8,610 bases of DNA from a bacterium (lineage in GTDB: Bacteria > Krumholzibacteriota > Krumholzibacteriia > LZORAL124-64-63): NCBI GenBank assembly GCA_018652925.1, contig JABIBH010000292.1:1-8610 (forward strand). The letters run 5' to 3'. The notes beneath the pieces are model-generated. The model had not been told where the DNA came from. It worked only from the letters and a program-made list of their open reading frames with translations, and did no database searches. Positions 1 through 6,853 of this stretch are shown here, one piece after another; position 1 is the first letter of the stretch, and every line of letters starts with the position of its first letter. The position numbers were made by a program, and so were the translations under genes.

Positions 1-806
1 AAATCAGTGATGTTTTTGACGATACCTTTGCGTACCTGATCTTTATCCAATTCAGCCATAAGATCTGATTTTTTGGATTCGCGCTCTTTTTCAAGAACAA
101 CGCGACGACTCACAACAACATTGCGACGACGTTTGTTTTTCTTAATGATTTGGCAGTTGATTTCAGTTCCGATAAGATCATCAAGATCTGGAACTTGACG
201 CAAGGCAACTTGTGAGCCAGGCAGGAATGTATCGACATTCCACAACTTGACTACGAGTCCACCCTTGATGCGACGGTCAACAAGACCAGAAACAATATCG
301 CCATTCTCATGAGCTACTTTTATTTTGTCCCAGACTTTCAGGAAGTCAGCACGTTCCTTGGAAAGAACAACAAGACCGTCCTGGTCTTCGATGCTTTCCA
401 AAAATACATCAAACTCATCACCTTCTGAAAGGCCTTCAGTCTGCTTAAACTCTTCAATCGGGATAACGCCTTCACTTTTGAAGCCGATGTTCAGAAGAAC
501 TTCGTTTTCCCTGACTTCAACAACAGTACCGAGTAAAATCTGACCTTGACGAATCTCGTTCAAAGTCTCCTCGTAACCGTTTAATAGTGACAGCATTTCA
601 TCATCGCTGAGTTCTATTTCATCATCTTCGATATACTCTCGGTTGACGATAACAGTGCGATCAAGTTCTTTTGTCAATTTTGGCGTTGTTGCCAACATTG
701 CAGAACCGGTTTTGTCCTCTGATCCTTCAAAATCAACAGGACGGTTCTCGGTTGCGGAAGGATCAGCGTTAAATGCTTGATCCCCCTCATTGGGGTTCGA
801 ATTCAT
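1..806 (-). CDS. rpsA: 30S ribosomal protein S1, N-terminal part (runs off the window)
   Basis: Ribosomal protein S1 binds mRNA on the small ribosomal subunit through repeated S1 (OB-fold) domains and helps load transcripts for initiation. The reading frame is open from the ATG at 806 to the window edge, giving 268 residues. After an acidic leader of about 70 residues comes a helix like that before the first S1 domain in other S1 proteins (LLNGYEETLNEIRQG, 74-88). S1 domain 1 spans about 86-152 (GFKSEGVIPIEEF, 108-120) and domain 2 about 168-236 (GGLVVKLWNVDTFLPGSQV, 182-200, then NVVVSRR, 229-235). A third domain is just beginning at VRKGIVKNITD. Domains 1 and 2 follow the ribosome-binding pair of E. 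coli S1 in sequence style. The start is fixed by AGGAGG 8 bases upstream. The gene lies 99 bases after the cmk-plsC fusion, the usual cmk-rpsA neighbourhood, and probably has its own promoter. The number of further S1 domains cannot be seen. Confidence 0.95.
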   Translation of the reverse strand, partial: MNSNPNEGDQAFNADPSATENRPVDFEGSEDKTGSAMLATTPKLTKELDRTVIVNREYIEDDEIELSDDEMLSLLNGYEETLNEIRQGQILLGTVVEVRENEVLLNIGFKSEGVIPIEEFKQTEGLSEGDEFDVFLESIEDQDGLVVLSKERADFLKVWDKIKVAHENGDIVSGLVDRRIKGGLVVKLWNVDTFLPGSQVALRQVPDLDDLIGTEINCQIIKKNKRRRNVVVSRRVVLEKERESKKSDLMAELDKDQVRKGIVKNITD

Positions 807-814
807 GGGTTATT

Positions 815-820
815 TCCTCC
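815..820 (-). promoter_or_regulatory. Strong Shine-Dalgarno site of rpsA
   Basis: On the minus strand this reads AGGAGG, a full match to the anti-Shine-Dalgarno core, 8 bases before the ATG at 806. It decides the rpsA start over the later in-frame ATG at 698. It is the strongest ribosome binding site in the window, as expected for an abundant ribosomal protein. Confidence 0.9.
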
Positions 821-862
821 TAAGAAACATATTTACCCGAGTTTGGAGTCGAGTATGACGGT

Positions 863-891
863 ATAATACATGCTAAATGGCATAATTGCAA
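863..891 (-). promoter_or_regulatory. Candidate sigma70-type promoter of rpsA
   Basis: On the minus strand the -35 box TTGCAA (886-891, 4 of 6 consensus matches) and the -10 box TATTAT (863-868, 5 of 6) are separated by exactly 17 bases. Transcription would start near 856, leaving a leader of about 50 bases before the rpsA ATG. The boxes lie in the 99-base gap after the cmk-plsC stop, where a separate start for a highly expressed ribosomal protein gene makes sense. The 17-base spacer holds a 4-bp inverted repeat (ATGC/GCAT, 870-873 and 880-883). I see no convincing intrinsic terminator in this gap, so read-through from cmk-plsC is also likely. Confidence 0.6.
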
Positions 892-905
892 GGTTCTCAG
901 TGTAG

Positions 906-2390
906 TTATTTATGTTTTCTAAAAGTTAATTTCTCTTTTTTTGCAGCATAAATCCGCTGCCAACTGGTCTGTTCCTTCTCCCAGTTAGTAAGCGGTGTCT
1001 CAGAAAAGGTTCGATCCTGCATTTCACGGTAAATATTGTCAAATAATGAGCTTATTCGTTTATTTATAGCTCTGCGGTCAAGTATTTCAACTAAATGCGG
1101 CAGTGCATCCATGAAAACAGGGCGTTCTACCCTGATCTCAAGAGGTGAACGAATAGATCCGCCTGGTTGAGGTTCTGTTGTTCCTCTGACAAAAATAGGT
1201 ACTGTTGGAGCTCCAGATCGTTGAATGAGAATAGCCAGACCACCACGAACCGGTCCAGGTTCCCCAAGAGGTCTGCGCATTCCTTCAGGATAAAATTTGA
1301 TGCATTTACCCGCATCCAGCGCCTCGGCAGCCCGGTCAAATGCCGATGGATCATATGCAGCTCGTTTTATCGGAATAGTGTTTACAAAAGCGTATAAATG
1401 ATTCATAGGCCATGGTTTGAACAGCTCTTCCTTGGCAACAGCACAAATTGCTCCCAAACCATGGAAAGTACCGCCAATAAGAGGTGGATCCCAGAGACTG
1501 ATGTGATTTGGTGCAATTATGAATCCCTGTGGGCGGACCAGATTCTCCCTGCCAAAAGTTTTTGCGCCAACAAAGCGCAACAGAGTATTCATACCTGTGA
1601 CAACCATTTTATATTTCAGTGTCGGTGAAGCGATGGGCAAATGTTTTTCAGGCAGTTTAGGTAAGCTTCTTTCAATAACAAAAAGAACAATTTCTGCAGA
1701 CCTTGCCAGTTGTTCAGCATGGGTCATATTGCTGTTATCGACTACTTGTGCATCAGGAGAAATAGTAAGTGGCGATTCTTTGCGTTCACTGTCCAGTTTA
1801 TCACGTCGCGTAATATCTTCTTTTACTGCATCAAGATTTGACTCAACTCCCCTTTTTGAAATTTGCTTGTGCCTGCGTACAGCTCTGGTTTCAACGGAAG
1901 CATCCAGATAGATTTTCACATCGGCCAGTGGAAATACTACTGACCCAATGTCCCTTCCTTCCATGACAACACCGGTAGAACGGGAAATTGAACGCTGAAG
2001 ATTGACCATCTCTCTTCTTACTGCAGCGTGAGAAGCAACGGATGAAACTTGCTCCTCGATTGCAGAATTTCTGATTTCAGACGAGATGTCCTTTGAGTTC
2101 CACTTGACAACTGTTGATTTTGAACCTGAATCAAGAGTCAAGTCCGAGTTTGCCAGGAGTTCTGCAAGTGTATCTCCGTCTTCGAAATCGATTTTATTTT
2201 GTTCAGCAGCCCAGGTGAGTGCGCGGTACATTGCACCAGTATCTACATAAAGCAATCCAAAGTGCTCTGAAAGTTGTTTTGCCAGTGTCGATTTGCCAGA
2301 GCCAGCAGGGCCATCGACAGCGATAACTGTCTCAGCAGGCACACCGGATTCAGGCATAACCGGAAGTTCTAAATCATAGATATATTTCAA
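906..2390 (-). CDS. Fused cytidylate kinase and 1-acylglycerol-3-phosphate acyltransferase (CMK-PlsC)
   Basis: This is one uninterrupted frame of 494 residues with two enzymes. Residues about 20-240 are a (d)CMP kinase, which turns CMP and dCMP into the diphosphates with ATP. It has the P-loop GPAGSGKST (27-35), DTGAMYRA (50-57), EGRDIGSVVFP (144-154) and the lid motif RDKLDSERKESPL (196-208). After a short linker, residues about 261-455 are a PlsC-type acyltransferase, which acylates lysophosphatidic acid to phosphatidic acid at the membrane. Its motifs are NHISLWD (295-301, the NHx4D catalytic pair His296/Asp301), NTIPIKR (337-343), FYPEG (366-370) and VPIF (397-400). A lysine-rich tail ends the protein. 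The first possible start is a TTG at 2390, behind a weak GGA and 25 bases after hisC. An ATG at 2357 (residue 12) is a real alternative without a clear ribosome binding site. The first Met codons of the PlsC part (1607 and 1589) lack a convincing Shine-Dalgarno, which argues for a genuine fusion. In many Firmicutes cmk and plsC are separate neighbours. Confidence 0.93.
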   Translation of the reverse strand: MKYIYDLELPVMPESGVPAETVIAVDGPAGSGKSTLAKQLSEHFGLLYVDTGAMYRALTWAAEQNKIDFEDGDTLAELLANSDLTLDSGSKSTVVKWNSKDISSEIRNSAIEEQVSSVASHAAVRREMVNLQRSISRSTGVVMEGRDIGSVVFPLADVKIYLDASVETRAVRRHKQISKRGVESNLDAVKEDITRRDKLDSERKESPLTISPDAQVVDNSNMTHAEQLARSAEIVLFVIERSLPKLPEKHLPIASPTLKYKMVVTGMNTLLRFVGAKTFGRENLVRPQGFIIAPNHISLWDPPLIGGTFHGLGAICAVAKEELFKPWPMNHLYAFVNTIPIKRAAYDPSAFDRAAEALDAGKCIKFYPEGMRRPLGEPGPVRGGLAILIQRSGAPTVPIFVRGTTEPQPGGSIRSPLEIRVERPVFMDALPHLVEILDRRAINKRISSLFDNIYREMQDRTFSETPLTNWEKEQTSWQRIYAAKKEKLTFRKHK

Positions 2391-2415
2391 CGAATCTGTC
2401 CAATCGCGCGAACTG

Positions 2416-3543
2416 TTACATTATTTGTTTAAGTGCTTCAATGCACTTCCGATTTTCTTCAGGCAGACCAACACTGATTCGGATAGCACCATCGCCAAGT
2501 CCAAATGCATTCATCGGCCTGACAATAACACCCAGTTTAAGAAGCTTTTGTTGCAATTCAGTTGCATTGCAAGGGCATCTTACCAACAAAAAGTTTGTTT
2601 GTGAAGGTGTTACTTCAAGCCCCAGGTTAGTCAGCTCTTTAGCAAGTTCATCCATCCAGGTTTTGTTATGATCCGCTCTGGCTTTCACTTCATCGTCAAG
2701 CTTGAGACAGGCAATTGCTGCAACTTGAGCAAGAGAGTTAACGTTGAACGGCTCGCGTGTTTTGTGAAGTTCTTTAATCAGGTTGGGATGTCCAAAAGCA
2801 TAGCCCACCCTCAATCCTGCAAGAGAGTATATCTTTGAGAATGTACGGGCGATCACAATATTTGGATACTGACTTAACATTGATGCAACATCCGGGTAGT
2901 CATCAGCAACTACATATTCGTAATATGCCTCATCGACAAGAACCACAACATTATCAGGAATCCTCTCCATGAATTTACTGAATTCAAAGGAAGTGTTATA
3001 TGTTCCGGTCGGGTTGTTGGGATTGCAAACAATGACCATCTTCGTTTTTTCATCGACAGCATCAGCCATAGCTTCAAAATCATGTCGATCTTCGCTATCG
3101 AGTTGAACTTTTTTCCCACATTCAAAGTGCACCGCAGTAGTCAGTGGATAAACGATGAAGCTGGGGTACGGAAATACTACGTTTTCACCTGGAGAAATAA
3201 GTGCCCTGATCAACATATCGATGATTTCATTGGAACCATTACCCAGAATTAATGAATCATTTGAAATGTTAAGTTTTGCTGCAAGAGCAGACGTGAGTTC
3301 ATGACAGGCAGCATCTGGATAGCGGTTGAGATCAACGGCAGCCTCTTGCACTGCTTTGACAGCAGCAGCCATCGGTCCTTCAGGGTTTTCATTACTTGCC
3401 AATTTTACTATGTCAGTGATGCCTAATTCCCTTTCAACTTCACTGATCGGTTTACCTGGAGTGTATGGACGCGTTTCTAAAATGCCTTTGCGCAACAAAG
3501 ATTTAAAATCTATGAACCGAGACTTTGCTACTGGACTTTTCAT
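2416..3543 (-). CDS. hisC: Histidinol-phosphate aminotransferase family (HisC; possibly an aromatic aminotransferase)
   Basis: This is a fold-type I PLP aminotransferase of 375 residues, near the usual 350-370. HisC transfers an amino group from glutamate to imidazole-acetol phosphate in histidine synthesis. Visible signatures, numbered from the ATG, are SNENP (50-54), GNGSNE (101-106), CNPNNPTG (173-180), Asp204 and Tyr207 in VDEAYYEY, the PLP lysine Lys237 in TFSKIYSLAGLRVG, Arg245, and the substrate-carboxylate Arg355 in AIRISVG. The spacing follows E. coli HisC. The ATG at 3543 shares its A with the rluB stop (TGATG) and has GGAG 7 bases upstream; a GTG directly before it (3546) is too close to that site. 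No other his gene is in the window. Proteins of this family, as in Bacillus, can also transaminate phenylpyruvate and hydroxyphenylpyruvate, so the substrate is open. The family call is firm. Confidence 0.9.
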   Translation of the reverse strand: MKSPVAKSRFIDFKSLLRKGILETRPYTPGKPISEVERELGITDIVKLASNENPEGPMAAAVKAVQEAAVDLNRYPDAACHELTSALAAKLNISNDSLILGNGSNEIIDMLIRALISPGENVVFPYPSFIVYPLTTAVHFECGKKVQLDSEDRHDFEAMADAVDEKTKMVIVCNPNNPTGTYNTSFEFSKFMERIPDNVVVLVDEAYYEYVVADDYPDVASMLSQYPNIVIARTFSKIYSLAGLRVGYAFGHPNLIKELHKTREPFNVNSLAQVAAIACLKLDDEVKARADHNKTWMDELAKELTNLGLEVTPSQTNFLLVRCPCNATELQQKLLKLGVIVRPMNAFGLGDGAIRISVGLPEENRKCIEALKQIM

Positions 3544-4301
3544 CACTTGGCTCCAATCGCTTCTCTGAGTTTTGAGAGTTCGACTTTACTAAGTATCCTA
3601 AATTCTCCAACCGGGAGTTTACCTAATTTGATAGGGCCAAACTCTATTCTGTGGAGATCAATTACCTGAAGATGCAATAGTTTGAACATACGTCTTACCT
3701 GACGATTGCGACCTTCATGTATGGAAAATATCATACTTTGTTTATCAGCTGACAAATCAGTTATTTTCGATGGTCTGCATTTTCTGCCATCAATAGCAAG
3801 GGCCCCACTTGTAAGTGCTTTATAGTCAGCTTCTGTCAATGGACTATGGATGTAGACGATGTACTTTTTCCAGACACCACTGTCGGGAAGCATTAATTGC
3901 TGAGCAAGCATGCCATCATTGGTCCAGATCAACAGGCCACTTGAATCTGCATCTAGTCTGCCAACTGGTATTATGCTTTCATCCAGAGAATGTTCAGTCC
4001 TGAACGTGAGGAGCGATTTACGTTTGTCCTGTTGTGCAAGAGATGAAACAACATTGACTGGCTTATGGAATGCGTAGCAGGACCACTGGTCAGGTAACGA
4101 CAATATGTTGCCATCAAAAGCAACTTCATCCTGATAAGGAATAATTTTGCGACCTGGCGATAACTCAACTGTACCATTGACAGTAACACGACCGGCTGCA
4201 ACGAGCGGTTCAACACTTCTGCGGGATCCACAACCACTTCGGGCCAGGAACCTGTTCAGTCGTATTTCAGGATTATCATTCTGCTGGTTCTGATTCGGCA
4301 T
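3543..4301 (-). CDS. rluB: RluB/RsuA-family rRNA pseudouridine synthase
   Basis: This family isomerises a single uridine to pseudouridine in rRNA; RluB acts on the 23S peptidyl-transferase region (position 2605 in E. coli). The 252-residue protein opens with an S4 RNA-binding domain (RLNRFLARSGCGSRR, 14-28; GRVTVNG, 37-43). The catalytic core follows, with GRLDADSSGLLI (114-125), in which Asp117 is the expected catalytic residue, and EGRNRQVRRMF (196-206). The family usually has Thr where Ser118+3 is seen here in the DADSSG loop, a mild change. The frame stays open upstream to 4433, but those codons overlie scpB and do not resemble the family. The ATG at 4301 puts the S4 domain about 13 residues from the start and gives the length of Bacillus RluB. 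It overlaps the scpB end by 26 bases and has only a weak GAG-type ribosome binding site. The neighbourhood scpA-scpB-rluB is a classic one. RsuA or RluE/F specificity cannot be excluded. Confidence 0.9.
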   Translation of the reverse strand: MPNQNQQNDNPEIRLNRFLARSGCGSRRSVEPLVAAGRVTVNGTVELSPGRKIIPYQDEVAFDGNILSLPDQWSCYAFHKPVNVVSSLAQQDKRKSLLTFRTEHSLDESIIPVGRLDADSSGLLIWTNDGMLAQQLMLPDSGVWKKYIVYIHSPLTEADYKALTSGALAIDGRKCRPSKITDLSADKQSMIFSIHEGRNRQVRRMFKLLHLQVIDLHRIEFGPIKLGKLPVGEFRILSKVELSKLREAIGAK

Positions 4302-4962
4302 CTTGTTGCTCGTTTTCTTCTGTTGTCGCATCCTCAGATGCGATTGCAGCATAGATAATTTCGTCACCTTGAATAGAGATTGTTTCAAAATCCTCATCTG
4401 TAACAACTTCACCCAACTGGCGGGCAAAGTCATTCAAACGGTCACGATCATCGGCAACTTCTTCCAATTCAGGCAACGATGGCAATTGATGTAGACCATT
4501 AAGTCCCATGTAATTCAAAAACTCTCTGGTTGTGCCATATAAAATTGGATTTCCAATTGCATCGCTCCTGCCAACTACATTAATCAGACCGCGCTCAACC
4601 AGAGTAGATAAAACTCCACTAACCTGCACGCCCCTGATATCTTCTCCTTCAAGTCTGGTAACCGGCTGCCTGTACGCAATAATTGCAAGAACTTCAAGTG
4701 CGGCCTTGGAGAGACGGATAAACCGACGTCCACGATACAGCTTTTGCACAATGTCGATATATTCAGGACAGGTAGCCAGTTGCCAACCGCCACCAAATTC
4801 AACAATTGAAAAGGCTCTTCCCTGCTGTTTATATTCTTCTGTTAGTTCATTGATAGCAGTTCGGATTTCTTTCGATTCAGCATCGGTAATTATAGACTTC
4901 AATTTTGCAATTGTCAGTGGTGTGTCAGTTGCAAAAAGTAGTGCTTCAAGTTTATTCTTCAT
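4276..4962 (-). CDS. scpB: Segregation and condensation protein B (ScpB)
   Basis: ScpB is the dimeric winged-helix (kite) subunit of the SMC-ScpAB condensin. It binds the ScpA kleisin and helps compact and separate new chromosomes. The 228-residue protein has a first winged helix at about 1-80 (LEALLFATDTPLTIAKL). A second at about 84-165 carries the family hallmarks LSKAALEVLAIIAYRQPVTR (84-103), IRGV (109-112), YGTTREFL (142-149) and LPSLPEL (160-166). The last 60 residues are strongly acidic (ending EENEQQDAESEPAE), and their final codons overlap the rluB start. The ATG at 4962 lies 11 bases inside scpA with GGAG 7 bases upstream, so translation is probably coupled to scpA, matching the need for a fixed ScpA:ScpB ratio. 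Confidence 0.95.
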   Translation of the reverse strand: MKNKLEALLFATDTPLTIAKLKSIITDAESKEIRTAINELTEEYKQQGRAFSIVEFGGGWQLATCPEYIDIVQKLYRGRRFIRLSKAALEVLAIIAYRQPVTRLEGEDIRGVQVSGVLSTLVERGLINVVGRSDAIGNPILYGTTREFLNYMGLNGLHQLPSLPELEEVADDRDRLNDFARQLGEVVTDEDFETISIQGDEIIYAAIASEDATTEENEQQDAESEPAE

Positions 4963-5779
4963 TACTCATCTCCAGGACACCTTCATTAATTTCAGGAATC
5001 CACTTCAGCCATATTGGGCCATTTGTTTCAGTTTGCATGATATTGATTTTGGACTGTTTGCTCAACTCCAGAATTGCTACAAAAGTTACAACGACTTCCA
5101 TTTTAATCGAGTCATTTTTGAATAGTTCATCAAAGCGAACCGATTCACCATTGGACAACTTTTCCTGTAACAACTCAATTTTCTGGCTGACTGTGAATAC
5201 AGCATTATTGACAGTGTGGCCAGTTGTTGATGTAACACGTTCGATAATCCCCGAAAGAGCACTCAACAACTCAAACATATTAAGGCGCAGTTTGGGGGGT
5301 TCAGCTTCTTCTTTCATAAATGGATAGCGGTGTGTTCTGACATGCAGTTTCCCGCGCTCTGCCTCAAGTTTGTTAAAATCAGATGCAGCATCTTTGAAAC
5401 GTTTATATTCAAGAAGACGACGAACTAGTTCAGCACGTGGATCCTCTTCATCGATTTCATCCGGACCTGCCTTGATAGGCAGAAGCATTCGCACCTTGAT
5501 ACGAGCCAACGTTGCTGCCATTACAATAAATTCACCAGCTGTTTCAAGCGAGAGAGCCTTTATGACATCGATATATTCCAGGTACTTGTTTGTGATATAT
5601 GAAATAGGGATATCGTAAATGTCGATTTCATCTTTGTGGATCAGGTAAAGCAACAGATCCATCGGTCCGTTAAAAGATGACAGTTCAACACGCCATGCTT
5701 CACTGGAACGAAAATATTCCAGATCGTCAGGGAGTTCCCAACTGATTTCATTGGTTGTGGCTGGATTCTGGTCACTCAA
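4952..5779 (-). CDS. scpA: Segregation and condensation protein A (ScpA kleisin)
   Basis: ScpA is the kleisin that bridges the two SMC heads and holds ScpB. The most typical stretch is the N-terminal SMC-neck-binding region, FNGPMDLLLYLI (36-47 from the chosen start) followed by DIYDIPISYITNKYLEYI (53-70). A charged middle carries RRLLEYKRFKDAA (120-132). The C-terminal winged helix that contacts the SMC head is seen in VVVTFVAILELSKQSKI (229-245). No ATG or GTG is available before the conserved PMD, so the gene must start with TTG. The TTG at 5779 lies 4 bases after the trpS stop and gives 275 residues. The other TTG at 5818 would overlap trpS by 35 bases and has no ribosome binding site. 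The chosen TTG has only GGG at 7 bases. Translational coupling to trpS is likely. The product is certain, the exact start less so. Confidence 0.93.
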   Translation of the reverse strand: MSDQNPATTNEISWELPDDLEYFRSSEAWRVELSSFNGPMDLLLYLIHKDEIDIYDIPISYITNKYLEYIDVIKALSLETAGEFIVMAATLARIKVRMLLPIKAGPDEIDEEDPRAELVRRLLEYKRFKDAASDFNKLEAERGKLHVRTHRYPFMKEEAEPPKLRLNMFELLSALSGIIERVTSTTGHTVNNAVFTVSQKIELLQEKLSNGESVRFDELFKNDSIKMEVVVTFVAILELSKQSKINIMQTETNGPIWLKWIPEINEGVLEMSNEE

Positions 5780-5783
5780 TTTA

Positions 5784-6767
5784 TTACCCGATTCCCATTG
5801 ATTCGCGAACAGTTGCAAGTGTTAAAGCAGCAGCTTCTCTGGCCTGTGTATTTCCGTGTTCAACTATTTCATCAACCAGAGCAGGTTTTCCTTCATAATA
5901 AATTCTGCGTTCCCTGATATCAGCAAAGTATTCTACAACCGAATCTGCGAGTTGATTCTTGCAGGCAACACAACCACGTGCTGCGCTGCGACATTCCTGT
6001 GCAGTCAATTCTGCATCGTCCTGGGCGAACTTTTGATAGTAGCTGTAAATTGCACAAATATCAGGATTTCCAGGGTCAGTCAATTTCAATCTATCAGGAT
6101 CAGTGAACGTTGTTTTAAGGCTTTTCCTGATTTCATCTTCAGAAGCACAAAGCGCAATGGTGTTGCCAAGAGATTTGCTCATCCTCTTGCCGTCAGTCCC
6201 CGGGAATCTGCTGAACTTTGTAACAAGTCCCTCAGGTTCTGGAAATACTTTCCCAAAGTGGTGATTATAGCGACGGGCAATTTCGCGGGTCAATTCAATA
6301 TGTGGCAATTGATCCTCGCCTACAGGGACAGCATCAGCTTTATAAGCCAGAATGTCAGCAGCTTGCAGGACTGGATAGCCAAGGTGTCCGTAACTGATTT
6401 CGCCCTGCATTTTCAGGTCGCGAATTTGTTCCTTGAAAGTGGGATTGCGTTCTAATCGGCCCATGGAAATCATCATACTGAAAATGAGATACAGTTCTGC
6501 GTGTTCCTTGATTTCAGACTGAATAAACAGTACAGATTTATCTGGATCAAGCCCCGCAGCAAGCCAATCGATTATCATTTCACGGCTGTTTTGCTTTATC
6601 TCGGGAACTTTGTCCAATGCAGTTGTCAGAACATGCCAGTCGGCGACCATGAAAAAGCATTTGTAATCGTCCTGAAGTTTGACCCAGTTTTCGAGTGCAC
6701 CTGTATAATTACCCCAATGTAATAAACCTGTTGGGCGGTTACCGCTAAGTATTGTTTTCTTGTGCAA
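5784..6767 (-). CDS. trpS: Tryptophanyl-tRNA synthetase, probable iron-sulfur type
   Basis: This class Ic synthetase activates tryptophan with ATP and charges tRNA-Trp. The 327-residue protein has the HIGH-equivalent HWGN (17-20) in RPTGLLHWGNYTGAL, the adenosine and tRNA regions YPVLQAADILAYKAD (131-145) and VPVGEDQLPHIELTREIA (147-164), and the KMSKS-equivalent GKRMSKSLGN (193-202). The C-terminal half carries Cys238, Cys259, Cys266 and Cys269 (C-x20-C-x6-C-x2-C). From memory, this closely resembles the four cysteines that hold a [4Fe-4S] cluster in Thermotoga TrpRS, where the first spacer is 22. The start is a TTG: the in-frame TAA lies 24 bases upstream, no ATG or GTG occurs between, and the ATP-binding motif begins at residue 8. 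AAGG sits 7 bases before it. No T-box leader is visible in the short upstream gap. The neighbourhood trpS-scpA occurs in several phyla. Confidence 0.96.
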   Translation of the reverse strand: MHKKTILSGNRPTGLLHWGNYTGALENWVKLQDDYKCFFMVADWHVLTTALDKVPEIKQNSREMIIDWLAAGLDPDKSVLFIQSEIKEHAELYLIFSMMISMGRLERNPTFKEQIRDLKMQGEISYGHLGYPVLQAADILAYKADAVPVGEDQLPHIELTREIARRYNHHFGKVFPEPEGLVTKFSRFPGTDGKRMSKSLGNTIALCASEDEIRKSLKTTFTDPDRLKLTDPGNPDICAIYSYYQKFAQDDAELTAQECRSAARGCVACKNQLADSVVEYFADIRERRIYYEGKPALVDEIVEHGNTQAREAAALTLATVRESMGIG

Positions 6768-6816
6768 GGATGTACCTTTCCTGACTTGTTATGGATCAAT
6801 CCAATTCCAACTGAAC

Positions 6817-6843
6817 ATTATCATTGCTGACAGCTTGTGTCAA
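6817..6843 (-). promoter_or_regulatory. Candidate promoter of the trpS-scpA-scpB unit
   Basis: On the minus strand a perfect -35 box TTGACA (6838-6843) is followed by GATAAT (6817-6822, 5 of 6) at 15 bases. At 17 bases there is a poorer box, TAATGT (6815-6820, 3 of 6). One good box at a short spacing and one poor box at the ideal spacing make this only a moderate candidate. It is in the right place, in the 86-base gap between the xerD stop and the trpS TTG, with a leader of about 40 bases. Confidence 0.4.
6828..6842. repeat. Short inverted repeat overlapping the trpS -35 box
   Basis: The perfect 5-bp arms TGACA and TGTCA are separated by 5 bases, and one arm lies within the TTGACA -35 box. 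It could be an operator or a chance palindrome; the arms are too short to decide. A second perfect 5-bp palindrome (TGGAT/ATCCA, 6792-6803) lies in the presumed trpS leader. Neither is followed by a T-run that would make a terminator. Confidence 0.25.
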
Positions 6844-6853
6844 AGCAGGGTTA

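Noticed and set aside
807..905. Intrinsic terminator after cmk-plsC
   Set aside because: The only stem seen has 4 bp (ATGC/GCAT) with no T-run after it, and it lies in the promoter spacer.
4302..4433. Possible 44-residue N-terminal extension of RluB
   Set aside because: These codons lie over the scpB C-terminus in another frame, look unlike the family, and the ATG at 4301 gives the normal RluB length.
4532..5125. Open frame of 197 codons on the plus strand, antisense to scpB and scpA
   Set aside because: It spans the junction of two clear genes on the other strand and its translation shows no family motif; it is best explained as a shadow.
5856..6455. Open frame of 199 codons on the plus strand, antisense to trpS
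   Set aside because: It starts with GTG without a ribosome binding site, has no recognisable domain, and lies wholly over a well-supported TrpRS gene.
6768..6853. T-box or tryptophan attenuator before trpS
   Set aside because: The gap is too short for a T-box, and no T-box core sequence, Trp-rich leader peptide or terminator with a T-run is visible.
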